A stretch of DNA of 64,000 nucleotides from Armillaria gallica (taxonomy: Eukaryota > Basidiomycota > Agaricomycetes > Agaricales > Physalacriaceae). Below the pieces are notes generated by a model, which was given only the letters and a program-made list of their open reading frames with translations, was not told the DNA's origin and made no database searches. The position numbers and the translations under genes were made by a program. Location of the stretch: NCBI GenBank assembly GCA_037576215.1, contig JBANDB010000002.1:7068001-7132000 (forward strand), in the 5' to 3' direction. Below are positions 12,556 through 23,399 of this stretch, piece by piece (within the stretch, counting starts at the first letter, position 1; each line of letters starts with the position of its first letter).

Positions 12556-12744
12556 TTAGGTACCGAAGATAGCAGAGGCCATTCCATTGCGCTTGTGCAC
12601 GTAGTCCTCCAGCTGAGATTTCGTGCCCACATCTCCGTGTCTTTCTCCCTGCACGACTATTTTGTTCACCAACATAGGAAGCTCATCCCATCCAAGCGTC
12701 ACCAACGCTGGACCGCCAGTGCCTTCAATATTCGTTACAACAAG
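12556..12744 (-). CDS. C-terminal exon of an unknown minus-strand gene
   Basis: An open minus-strand stretch of about 60 codons reads IEGTGGPALVTLGWDELPML, then KIVVQGERHGDVGTKSQLED and NGMASAIFGT before a TAA at 12556-12558. Its composition is that of a folded soluble protein and unlike the low-complexity frames around it. No start codon or clean acceptor was found upstream (a TGA precedes the open stretch), so it is either the last exon of a gene whose other exons I could not place or a relic. Family not recognised. Confidence 0.3.
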   Translation of the reverse strand, partial: LVVTNIEGTGGPALVTLGWDELPMLVNKIVVQGERHGDVGTKSQLEDYVHKRNGMASAIFGT

Positions 12745-13319
12745 TCATCAAGGCTCGAGTTTTTGTGTAAAACGGAGCGTTGTGATAAATGGCGACTTGG
12801 CAAGCCAATTTGAACTGTGTGTGAGAGTACTGAACGTGATAAGGCTCAGTACTACGGACGAAAGCAAGACTTGGGTTTGCAGGGAAGCGATACAGCTGGC
12901 ATCACGGAAGTTGGGGCGCTATAATAAAAGAACTGAAAGGGTGTCCTCGTTCTAAAATGGAGGACAAAGAAAAGTCGAATAGCATTGATGGTGAGTATAG
13001 TAATGATGATATCGTGCAAATGTAAGCCTACAAAGGGATCAACTTTCCTAGCATATGTACACCAAGAAGGGACTCACCAGAAGAATTAGGACAAACCATG
13101 TTTCCCTACCAGCTGACATGACTTTCCGAAGTTGATAAGGGGCAAGCAGAACGGTCATCTAGGATTAGAAGACTAGGGATAAACAAGTATCAGTGCGAAA
13201 AACTAATGAAAAGCAATACATATACATACCTGATTTATATCCTCTTCTGAAAAATGGAACACGGCTGGAGGATGACTTTTAGGGCTAGCAAGGGAGACAG
13301 TCCTGAGTCGAATAAGGAC

Positions 13320-13547
13320 TTACACACTCGCGGGGGGGCTTGTCTGTATAGGGTACGTCGTTGCGACCGGTGCAGGAGCCTCCAGGCACAAAGGACCACC
13401 AGCGGAGACGATGGCTTTGAGTAACATGGCCAGCAGCTGTACTGTAACTCAGCCTCAGCCTGAGTAACTGTCTCCAAAGATGCTTTGCACATCTAAACAT
13501 CTAACATTGAGGCACCATTCAAAGTCTTTCGCAGCGTCGAAGCTCAT
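13320..13547 (-). CDS. possible small gene or exon pair, unknown
   Basis: On the minus strand an ATG at 13547 opens SFDAAKDFEWCLNVRCLDVQ, and after a stop and a probable frame change the sequence reads LLAMLLKAIVSAGGPLCLEA and ends ASV-stop near 13320. The two parts could be exons, but no convincing intron joins them. No family recognised. It sits about 150 bases from the tRNA gene and on the opposite strand. Confidence 0.2.
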
Positions 13548-13699
13548 CGTTGCGGCGAGCGAGGCAGAGACTGTGATGTAGCTCTTTCGGAAAAGAGATG
13601 AGGAGCTAGGGCACGGACTGGACTCGAACACAACACGACTAAGTCTGGTAACGTATGACCCCTGTACAATATATAAGGCTGAAATCCAGATAGATGAAA

Positions 13700-13796
13700 G
13701 ACCCCTTAGCTCAGTGGTAGAGCGTGTGATTCCAGCCCGAAGTTGAACAGCTGTTGCCGGTCCACAAGGTCAAGCGTTCAACTCGCTTAGGGGTCA
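13700..13796 (+). tRNA. tRNA-Trp (anticodon CCA) with intron
   Basis: The cloverleaf can be drawn directly. The acceptor stem GACCCCT (13700-13706) pairs with AGGGGTC (13789-13795), with discriminator A at 13796. The D arm is GCTC-AGTGGTA-GAGC (13709-13723). The anticodon stem TGTGA (13725-13729) pairs with CCACA (13762-13766) apart from one A-C mismatch. The T arm is AAGCG-TTCAACT-CGCTT (13772-13788). The anticodon CCA is at 13732-13734 after U33. An intron of 25 nt follows the purine at 13735, at the canonical position 37/38 (about 13736-13760). Internal A-box (TAGCTCAGTGG) and B-box (GTTCAACTC) promoters are present. Confidence 0.93.
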
Positions 13797-13800
13797 ATCA

Positions 13801-13804
13801 TTTT
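13801..13804 (+). terminator. Pol III TTTT terminator of the tRNA gene
   Basis: A run of four T four bases after the discriminator base of the tRNA-Trp gene, as expected for RNA polymerase III termination. Confidence 0.6.
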
Positions 13805-14784
13805 GCTAGGTCTCAGTCTTTTCTTGCTGGTATTCACTTTTCGCAGCTATAATAGTGCAAGAACTGAGCATTTTGAACCGTGGAAGAGGGGACTGAGGCG
13901 AATTGATGATTCGATCGGTTGATCGGTGATGACCGGAGAGTCCGGCCCCGAGCCGCGCGGCACTCACGTGATCGTTCTGCGGCAACTCCAGCAAATTTGA
14001 CCATATCGTTCAAGTTAATCTCTTACTTCAAATTTAGCTTCAAGGGGGGTCAATGCTATGTTTGCTGTTCCTGGCTATTTTTGTCCATGGCAGCCAGCGT
14101 CGCAGAAAACATATCATCCATCCTTGTACCAGCGACAGCCTGCAAGTTCCAATCCCTTGAATTCGAATACAACGACTCTGGGGCAAAGCGTTGAAGGATC
14201 ATCGAATCAACTTGAAGGCTGGACTTGGACTATCACCGATCACCAATCACCCCCTTATTGTTTGTTGATCTAGGTCCATCGCGTTCATTCGTGTGTTTTC
14301 CCCACCTCAGGCTCGCGATCATCACGGCCTTACTTCTCGTGTTTTTCCCAATCTGTGCTGAAGCCGACGCCATGTCCTTTCTGATATCTGCTTAGTACAT
14401 ATAACCGAAGTCAATGGAGTCGGGTCATGCAGCAGTGCGCATATCCTCCGAATAGTCTCCTCAGCCAACACTCCCAACCGTACTGGTACCTTCCGTTCAT
14501 GCAAAATCTCAGTACAGAATCAGAAATATGCCTCTGTTGACTGTGAACGACAATCCTCTGAGTAGCGAGATGAGGTAGGAAACACCACCACCCATCCGGT
14601 TGCAAATAGGCTTCCACGGAGAATCCACGCCACCTTCGAGGGTACTGGCTTTGAACGTAAAGTACTGGCGCACCGAGAGGTTTGGGAGGCGGCATCAAAT
14701 CATTGACTCTAGAATCATTTGGACTTGTCTTTATTTGACTAGCTCTGGCCGCTCCCTTCTCTACCGTGGCTTAGACTTCAAGAT
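13805..14784 (+). other. 5' region of the BTB gene, possible upstream exon
   Basis: A plus-strand frame from an ATG at 14058 to about 14270 reads MFAVPGYFCPWQPASQ, then a Ser/Asn-rich linker and LEGWTWTITD, which resembles the start of a MATH-type domain. Near 14450-14540 another stretch reads HSQPYWYLPFMQNLSTESE. These may be upstream exons of the BTB gene, but I could not join them to the exon at 14785 without a stop. Confidence 0.3.
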
Positions 14785-16663
14785 ATGCTTTTGATAACGG
14801 CGCCTATTGCCATCGATACGAATGCCCACCCTGCAGTAACGTGGTTTCCCACGGAGAAATCTTCCGTATATAAGGTTCGGCTTCCTTCGACAGCACCTCG
14901 ACCCCTCGTCTTCGCTAGCCAGATGATCTTGGTAAAGACACAACCCGACGAATGGCTCTCATCTCCATCACTGCAGATCAAGTCCTCCTTCTCAGTTCCT
15001 GTTTTCAAAGACGTCGGCCAGTATATACTGAAAAGCGAGCCATTCGGATTAGGATGGATCGCTCAGTGTTCCATTAACGTCGACACCATCGGTGGCAAAC
15101 GTATTCCACTGCAATCTCGGGCAGCTTTCAACTTCTACATTCTGCCAAGCTCATCTAAACTTGCCTCTCTTGGGGACCTGTCTTTCCGTGCTTCGTTTGG
15201 GTCCAACTTCAACAAGACTGAAACCGTGAAGGTGGTCGAAAGTCTGACTACGGAAGCCTTCCTCATGAGGGTTAACTTAGCAGGTTCGGATTTGATCAAC
15301 AAATCGAACCTCTCCCTCTCCCTCGAAGTCACATTCCCTTTTCGACAAAATCCCGCTCTTACGTCTTGGGCGAGAGTGTCCAAAGTTTTAACGTCCACTC
15401 TACAATGCGACGGGAAACTGCCTATCGATCTCAAGTTCATCATATGCACGCGCGTGTCACCTCGTGGACACATTGGTTATCCGAAGGCGATTTTCGCGAG
15501 CAGTGCCCTCTTGAAAGGGTACACGCCGTTTGTGGACAAATGTACGCAAACAATCATTGTGAAGGGGAGGATACTGATACTTCCTGCTGTCAGACATTAA
15601 TAGTACAGGTGTGAAGGCGGTTAACCTCGATATGGTTGACTGCGAATCGGCGATATGGAGTGCATATGATTATGACGCGGACAGCGATTTTGATGAGGAC
15701 GATGGTGATAAGGATACGATGGACATTGATGCTGCACTGGCGCCGCATACGACAGGTAACTCCTCCTTCTTCCCTGTGCGTAATTATTGACTCTCGGAAT
15801 TGTTACGGTCAGATTTCGATTACCCCAACCGTCAACCAGTATATGATGAGCCTTATTCATCGGTCCATCGTTCACAAGACCCACCTTCATACCCACCGGA
15901 GTCACCACCACAAACAGCGTCACCATCTCTGTTCAACGATGATACTCTTCACCCGCCACCAGAAGAAGGCATAGCTGAGCCTCTTGATAGGCCGTTATCG
16001 CCAGTTTTAACAGACTACGGAGACCAAATCAATGAAGCAGAAGTACAAGGAGCAGAGCGCTTTGGGTCTGTCTGGCATGTCAATGACGCCGCGTATAGGA
16101 CGTGCGTCGCTTTCATTGGATTCTTGATCCATTCTGATTGCATATGCTAGTTGGAAAGCCCTTCTGGCGTACTTGTACACTCGCGAAATCTCCTTTGCCC
16201 CTCTCAAGTCCAATGAAATTCCCCGAATCGCAACAACGGATGCATGCTCGCCCAAATCAATGTATCGCTTGGCTGTGAAGGTGAGCATTCCACAAATACA
16301 AGCTTATTTATCTCTTTGGATTTATCCTACAGGCTAATCTTGACGGCCTTCAAGAGTTGGCGTTCGAAAATCTTCGTTCGCAGTTGACGCCGAGTAACAT
16401 CGTCGCCGAAGTCTTCTCAAAATTCAGTGGCCAGTACGTACCTGTTCGTTTTGGCCCGTTTCTTGATAATGACCCCCCTTAGGTATCCTAAAATACTTGA
16501 TATGGAGGTCAAGTACTTGGTCGACAAGTTCACTGACCCTCTTGTATACCCCCAATGGCAAAAGAAAATGGCGGAGATCGGGCGTGGCGAGTGTCCCCAT
16601 GGAACAGAGGTCATGAACCGGGTCATGTTTCTGACTTTATTAAAGGGGCAGAGCACGACGTAG
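14785..16663 (+). CDS. BTB/POZ domain protein (visibly intact copy)
   Basis: BTB proteins usually dimerise and act as substrate adaptors for Cul3 ubiquitin ligases; this mushroom subfamily has no known target. Exons placed: 14785-15541, 15594-15755, 15813-16101, 16151-16280, 16333-16433 and 16483-16663, all in phase. The first exon has a beta-rich region (WIAQCSINVDTIGGKRIPLQ) and the start of the BTB fold (LPIDLKFIICTRVSPRGHIG, PKAIFASSALLKGY). An acidic insert (DADSDFDEDDGDKD) and a proline-rich linker follow. The second half of the fold is WKALLAYLYTREISFAPLKS, then SPKSMYRLAVK and the BACK-like LDGLQELAFENLRSQLTPSN. The 5' end is uncertain: decayed copies elsewhere show homology extending upstream of this ATG. 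It is the only one of six copies without visible frame lesions. Confidence 0.75.
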
Positions 16664-17208
16664 GTCCAATCTTGTAGCACCTCGCCATCTTACCGGTACA
16701 CCAATTGGTCTTGAGTAATTATTCCTGTACATTTTATACTTGGGATGTTTTGCTCTAGTGGTACTTGTGCAGTCGACAGCGAAACGTGGATCGGGGGGTG
16801 GCGTTGGCAACAGTTTTGCGAAAGAATCTGTTGAACTTCGCATTCGTACTCGGCTTTTCAGCAGCACAATCTCTTGTGGCTCATCCGTTTTGCATTGGAG
16901 TGAATACTAAATACTACCTTGTTCCTAACGCTGATTGGGAGACGCCTGGCCCAAATCACGGCGAAAACTCGCAGTACACGTAGCCAATTGATGTTTCCCT
17001 TTCAATTGTTTGTGTGTGACTGGCAAAGAAACATTGATATTGATATGGCTTTCTTCATTGATCTTACACTTATAGTTCTTATTGTTTCCGTCGATCTCCG
17101 TTTGAGGTTCAACCTGTGCGCACGGTCGACAATCGATATGCCACCGTCACTGTTGTTCCCTTTTAACTCTCAAGTCTCGTACTAAACACCACACCCACTT
17201 TTCCACTC
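16664..17208. other. intergenic
   Basis: About 540 bases between two plus-strand genes. Short frames only. The part near 16765-16850 (GTCGACAGCGAA..GTGG.TC..GGGGTG.CGTTGGCAACAGTTTTGCGAAA) resembles 63797-63850 near the window end, so it belongs to the sequence that follows BTB copies in the repeat unit. Confidence 0.4.
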
Positions 17209-18332
17209 ATGTCGACAATACCCCTAGCCGCGTACAACGACGTTTTCAACGAAGGACTCCGACCCGCCATCCCGGAGCTTATTATCTCTAGCGAAAGCAG
17301 CTTATGGTGGCGATTCAAAAGAGGAGAACTCTCTGAATTCAACTGTTCTAGGCAGCCCGTTAGGCTGGAACGTATAGAGTTTTCCGACGTAGACCAAATG
17401 GTGGACCTGCTCTCTCGCCTCAAGTCATTCAAGAGACTCTCCATCATCCGAGTGAAGTTTAGCACCAATCCCGATTCCAACAGCGTCCTATATCACCGCA
17501 GAGGGATCAAGCACCTCTGCGTGGACTCCAGAGACCGTGACATCACGCGCCCTAACCTGATTAGAATGCTTCAATGCTTGCCGTCCCTCACTTCACTAGA
17601 GTTCTTTAATGTCATCTTTCCACCAGTCTACACTGTCTCGTACTCGGACGACTGGGACACACTCCCACTCTCGCGCCGCGCCAAACCAAAGACGCTCAGT
17701 ATCAGCACTGTCGAACCCATCAATTTCCGGGCCACTCTCACATGTATCCACGACACACTCAACCTCCAGGAGCTTCGCGTGCTCCAACTCAAAGTGAACT
17801 CCTCTGCTTCCAGAAATGACTACAACAGTTGTCGGCAGTTATTCGAACTCTCGGAGCTCCTTAAGAAGAGTGAAAACCTTCAGTCATTGGATATTGGGTT
17901 CCAGTTGGAAAGTGAGCTGATCCTTCTTCATCATGGCTAGCGAAGTGACCAGGCATAGAATATCTGGACGTATACCTGACCAAGCCCGACAAACTTGGTT
18001 TCCTGCGCGTGAGCATCCACTCTAGGGATTCGTGCTCCCAACAGCTCCAGTGGCTCTGCAATTCGCTTCATTTCAGCTCCAGAAAAGAGAAGGACGTTAG
18101 GATACAGCTTGCACGAAGACAATCTCTCCAGGATTTCGAGGATTTCTATGATGATTGGTATGCCGTGGCCAAGGAAATGACAGCAAGAATAGAGATTCCG
18201 TTCCCAGTGCAAGGCGAGGCAAGGGAAGTGATCAAAGGTTACCTAGCAAGGGGATCCAAGGAGAGTCGCTACGTGCATGACCAGGACGGCTTGGAGTGGT
18301 TCTCGAAGTTTGACATTCAGGTGCTAGCCTAG
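17209..18332 (+). CDS. leucine-rich (F-box/LRR-like) protein
   Basis: Two exons, 17209-17911 and 17953-18332, joined by a 41-nt GT-AG intron, give 360 residues without lesion: GFQLE at the end of exon 1 continues as SIEYLDVYLT. The protein has irregular leucine-rich strands (LKSFKRLSIIRVKF, CLPSLTSLEFFNVIF, LNLQELRVLQLKV, SENLQSLDIGFQ) like the C-terminal halves of basidiomycete F-box proteins; no F-box is visible at the N-terminus. A partner-binding role is inferred, not shown. The segment PAIPELIISSESS recurs in decayed form at about 23440 (APELLISSESN), so the gene has been copied within the window. Start chosen as the first in-frame ATG. Confidence 0.7.
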
Positions 18333-18529
18333 TGATGTTCGTCATATAAATTCATTGTCGAAATCGATATCATGCAAAACGAGCATGCGGCTTAGTCTCT
18401 CCTAGACAGACGACGATATACCTTTTTTGACAGATGAGGACAGTATATCGTTGCAAGCTTATCATGACTATGAAAATCACTAAACAAACATTTAACCTCG
18501 ACTCCCAGTATTAAAGCTGAACACACCTA

Positions 18530-19880
18530 CAGCATGCTCACTTTGGCTGTACAGCTTTGGATCTGACACCCATCCCCAAGGTTACCACGAGTCCCTCATC
18601 TTACAACCTTTGACCGCGCCACTGGCAGATCCGTATCTCCATCCGCGCAATAGATGACTTCTCGTGGCCTTAATAAGTGTAAAGTAGTCGTTGTCCGCCC
18701 TTGGAGGCGGTAGATCCCAGTGAAGATACGTGAAATTGACTTCGATTCTTTGGCGGTCTTCTTTTGTGAAAAGGAGGTCTCGGAGACGTAGGCACACCTG
18801 ATGAGCTGGTCGCCGTTGACGGAGAATGGAAAGTCAGGTTGGATGGCTCTGGACTCAGTGCGTCCACGTCGAACTAGGAAATTTCGGTCCTCCTGAGCGT
18901 CGGTGGTTCCGACGAAGTCGAAAGTGAATTGTGTAACAGTGCCGAATCTTCCGTCCTAAGAATCGGAGGCTTTATGCGAGGGTGATGACGACAATGACAT
19001 GCTTGGCCTTGCGTCATCTGCGGCGACACTATCCCTCCTTGTCGATGGCTATATGGGCGACCGAAGAATCTAGAGGCATAAGGTAACCTTGCTTTGTCCT
19101 TCGATGTATAGCGGCTTGCATCCTTATTGTTTTCCCACTGTTTCCCATATTCACCGATATCAAAAATGACGGCTATATATATATGCAAGCTCAGCGCCGA
19201 GATATCAATGAACGACCATGACTTACCTTGACTAGGACGAAGTAAATAATCACTCCAGCGAGCCCAGCACGTCATAGCCTCTACTATCTGGGTCCTTCCC
19301 CTACCAGATCCAGACCTCGTTACTGTGCACCTCCGCTGTACAGCCTTTGCTTTGGGTCTAGCACCCAGCCTGCCGTAGATCCCAAGGTTTTCAGAAGTCT
19401 CTCATTCCGTGAACTTTGAGCGTGTCGAATCCGTCCTGAAGCGCAGGGCCCATTCTATCGTCACATAGACATTTGATGGGCGCTTCAATTTCTTAGTATG
19501 GCACTATGTGAAAATGTAAGTGCTGATAAAGAGATTCACCCGTCGAAAGGGTGTTGGATTAGGGTGTCCTGTGTGTAATCGGGCGATTCCTTCGCTCATA
19601 TGGGTGGGAGCTCGTTGTCGGCTCCAAGACCCAGGTTGCCAGCCTTCAAGCGCACGACCCATCTACCGTCTTCGTTTTCACATAGTTCGAAATTCCTGAG
19701 TAGATAATCGCTGACGGCTGTACATAGGAAATGTCTTGAGCATAGGTCCATCCGTGCAATGGCGATAACGTACAGAGCGAGTCAACGTACTAAACGTATG
19801 TCCGCCTCGATGTTCAAACTCATGGCCTTATTTGTAGGCTAAGGTTTCGTCGGGAGCTGGTGGGGAATCGGCATTACACG
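18530..19880 (-). repeat. two tandem decayed copies of an unknown minus-strand gene
   Basis: The minus strand between 18900 and 18540 encodes CLRLRDLLFTKEDRQRIEVN, YLHWDLPPPRAD and SHLLRGWRYGSASGAVKG before a stop. Upstream (18880-19275) another frame carries KPPILRTEDSALLHNSLS and EPPTLRRTE. The 3' segment (ctgtacagc.tt.g.atctgacacccatcccc) recurs about 780 bases later (19345-19440), giving a tandem partial duplication. Related fragments appear at 32.0-32.3 kb and 60.35-60.75 kb, the latter with ILRTEDSTMSLL and PPTLRRRK. The family is not recognised. No copy in the window gives one continuous frame. Confidence 0.45.
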
Positions 19881-20172
19881 TGACGAGTCGCATCGGAAAT
19901 TGAAATTTCGGCACCTTGAACCTGGACTATCGAAGCCCCAGTGTACAGTGTACAGTAATATGCGATGACATGCCCGTTTCTTCTGGCAATCCCCGTCAGT
20001 ATGTCCGCCAGGCAGAACGGGATGACGAGAAAGCAGGCTTCAGGTAGTTTGGTAAGCCCGTTGACGACCTATCACCATCGAACTAATTCTAATGATACTA
20101 GTCCAATAATTATATTATAGTCTGCTGATCCTCCGAATTCGGCTTCTCGATAACAGGTCTCGTTTTGCATCC
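19881..20172. other. promoter region of acyl-CoA synthetase copy 2
   Basis: No gene seen. A short direct duplication GTGTACAGTGTACAG lies near 19940 and an A/T-rich stretch (taattatattatag) near 20105, just upstream of the synthetase start. Confidence 0.4.
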
Positions 20173-22942
20173 ATGTCAGATACATCACCCTGGACCCCGT
20201 GCTGCTCTGTAGAGGAAGGTACGTCCACCCTGCCAGGATGTATGCATGCTGATTGGAATACTATATCTCCTAGCCGATAAAATACTCACAGCGCCAGGAA
20301 GTCCGCTCGAAATTGAAACTCGGGTGAGCCTCCAGCATTTCAGTGTATCTGCGCATGGTTTGAATGCGATACAGGTTGTCAATGGGAGAGTATTGAAAGT
20401 CTGGAAGAATCTCTGGCCCTCCGTACGAGCATTCTTCTTGCATTCGTCCAAGGAGCACGCCCACAAAACATGCGTGATATACGAGAAGGAGCGTTACACC
20501 TTCCAGGAGATGCTACAGATGGCTGTGAAATGCGCGGCCATCTTTAGAGACGTTTACGGTGTTAAGAAGGGTGAAAAAGTCCAATCGCTTTTCGGTACTG
20601 CTAGTTCACTCAGCTTTAATACAGGTGATCGCGTCGTTATTTGCTCTCGAAACTTTCCCAGTTACTACATCGTGTTTTGGGCTTGCCGTACGTTTCCTGA
20701 TTATGCATCGACAAAAATGAGATACTGAATCCCGCAATCCAGACCTTCTGGGCGCTGTGACTGCTCTCGTGAATGCGTAAGATCAGCTTTCGGTTCTGGT
20801 GTTTCGCGTCCTGATCCACCTGATAGGTGGCTTCCATCGGAACCCCTTAGGCATTGTATCACGCTTACAAAATGCTCTTTGATCATTCTTGACCCAGAGC
20901 GAGCGGAGCGGATTGAACCAATAGCCGCTGATCTTAAGCGTGCGTCTGGCGCATCTGGGTACCTCGTCCTTGAGGATCACGAGGGCAAAGGCCACTGGGA
21001 AGGCATGGATGTTTGGAGCAAAGTATTCCCAAACTACCTTAAAGATCCAGGAGACATACTACGTGATGATCCTCACATTATACCAGAGGATAACGCGACG
21101 ATCATCTTTACGTCGGGAACCACTGGTCTACCAAGTAGGCTTTTTAATTTATATGTCCGAAGTCAATCGATTCATTTCTGCATTTTAGAGGGCGTTCTGA
21201 GTACACAGCGTGCCTTCCTGACGTTTCTGTTTAACGTGTGGTGCATCTTCTGTTTGGCGTGCTTGTTCTCATATGCGTCTTTCCAGTCAGCCTCTGTCAT
21301 CGGAAGAGACTACATTCGACGAGGCGTGCCGGTCCCTTCTTCGCCCGTATCAGGCACGCAGGATGGTATCCTACTTTCAGGACCGTTGTTCCACGCCACT
21401 GGATGCTGTATATCTGTAAGGCAGAGCTCACGCCCGAGTAAGCAGGAGCTGATCTATCTTCAGCTTTCCGGCAGCTGTTATGGAGCGAAGGTTATCTTAA
21501 TGCGAAAATGGAACGTAGCAGAAGGTGATTGCTGGTACCATCACTAGCCTGATCACATTTTTAACATTCGTTTTCGTAGCTGTAAGGTAATTCGTCCTTG
21601 TACTTCGGAGAAAACTCCCAATGAACGAATTGACGGTAGATTGTGCAAGGAAGAGAATATTATCTCTCTGGGCGGGTAGGTCACTATCTCTACATCATCG
21701 CTCCAGCTGACAATTATACAGTGTTCCATCCACTATAGCCGACCTTATTGATAGCCCGTTATCCGGTTTTCCCATAGAAACGATCACACTCGGAGGGGCT
21801 CCAGTCGCGCCATCTCTCCTTCGCAAGTCGAAGGAAGCTTTTCCGCATGCATCAATGTGCGCTCTCACTCCCCCGTCCCTGCAGTCAGTAATGATCAGCA
21901 TTTTAATATAGTGGACAAGCCTATGGTTCAACTGAGACTAATGCGACATCAGTTGGGTTCTGTGAGGAATCCCCTTCTTAAATAATCTTTCTAGAAACCT
22001 AACTGTTCTACTAGATGGACCAGATTATTCGGCCAAACCGGGTAGCTGGTCAGTTTATCGTGTTTTGGAGCTCACATTAGGCTCAATATGAGTCCAGTGG
22101 TTTCGTGACGCCTGTCAACAAGATTTTGATAATGAAGGATAATGTCAGGGCTGCCACGGGTGTGGTGGGTGAAATATGGCTTCGTGGACCGAATATGATG
22201 TCTGGGTACTACGGAGATCAAGGTTTGTTCCAGCGCATTCTGTGACCTTGGATTGGTGAGCTTACGACAAGTTTCCACAGCGGCTACTGACAAGGTATGC
22301 AAAGGATAGCTTACTTGCATGTGCTTTGGGGCTCATCGATACAGGTTCTGACCAAAGATGGATGGGTAATGACTGGAGATCTTGGCTGCGTCGACGAAGA
22401 AGGGTACGTATACATTAAAGATCGGATTAAGGATATCATCATTCGCGGTGGAGAAAATGTCGTGAGTAACTTGCTAGATCTCAGAGTAACGAGCCAACGG
22501 TGCGCAGGACTCTGTTTCCGTGGAGAACGCCTTGTACACCGAACCTTGCGTTCTAGAAGCCGCTGTGGTAGGCGTACCCGATGAGCGCCTAGGCGAACTG
22601 GTGACCGCGCTGGTCACTCTCAAACCAGGATATCGCGGGAGAATAAACGAGAAGAAACTTTTGGCCACTGCGAGGAAGCTGTGAGTGGTGTCCTCCAAGT
22701 TTGATTTGCCGCTTCATAGCATACGGGTAGATTACCAAAGTTCGCCGTCCCGGTTATGATTATTTTGAAGGATGGAGAGTTTGGTGGGTTCCTACATGTT
22801 CAAAACCGCTCAATCTAAAAACAGGGCAGATCATACACCCTCTGGCAAAATCATCAAAGCCCAGTTGCGGGTAATGGCGAGGGAAGAGTGGGTACGGAGG
22901 ACGAAGGATGGCAAAGTAGGTGAGGCAAAGTCCAAGTTGTGA
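20173..22942 (+). CDS. peroxisomal AMP-dependent acyl-CoA synthetase, copy 2
   Basis: A paralogue of the gene at 4.6 kb with the same roughly 20-exon plan, including the 7-nt exon (21580-21586) and the 14-nt exon (22281-22294). The conceptual protein is about 596 residues without a stop or frameshift. Motifs: CCSVEEA near the N-terminus, [43 protein letters not shown] and TPSGKIIK. It ends GEAKSKL, a PTS1 signal for peroxisomal import. Compared with copy 1 it differs most in the region before HATG ([16 protein letters not shown] against [16 protein letters not shown]) and at the C-terminal tail. Two functional paralogues 13 kb apart suggest divergence in substrate or expression; the reaction is inferred from family membership. 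Confidence 0.9.
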
Positions 22943-23399
22943 TGTCGACCCTGCAGTTGGCAAGGCTCAAATCGTATTTTCCCTATTTTTATATATAAAG
23001 GCGAATGCGCCGCCGCGTCATCTAGGACACAGGGTATCTTGTAGGTAGGTAGATGATGTTATGTAGTACGACCTAGCGCGCAAGCTTTCTACCAATGTAC
23101 GCGCACTTCAATTGTGGTTAAATCCCCCGTGCTTGATAAGAGACGAAGGACCAAACCTGTAAACAACACTAGAATGATATGTCAATATCTGTTCTCTATT
23201 TTCCATTGAGAGAATTGAACTTACTTGTATTTCATCCAGAATTTAAAACAGGACCGGCGACACCAGGCCTAAACCCACACCCTCGACATCGTACCTCCTC
23301 ACCAAATGGTGATCTCATCAGCAGAGCGCGCCAGGCGTGGTGAGGATCCAGGGTTCATGGAGGATGAAGCTAGATGGCGAAAGTACGGGAGATAGCCGT
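22943..23399. other. intergenic
   Basis: Downstream region of acyl-CoA synthetase copy 2. It contains A/T-rich 3' sequence (TTTTTATATATAAAGG near 22985) and no frame with a recognisable motif. Confidence 0.4.

Noticed and set aside
4629..22942. A biosynthetic gene cluster joining the CoA ligases with the terpene synthase
   Set aside because: The terpene synthase lies 17 kb beyond the second ligase, within decayed repeats, and no P450, transporter or regulator was recognised between them.
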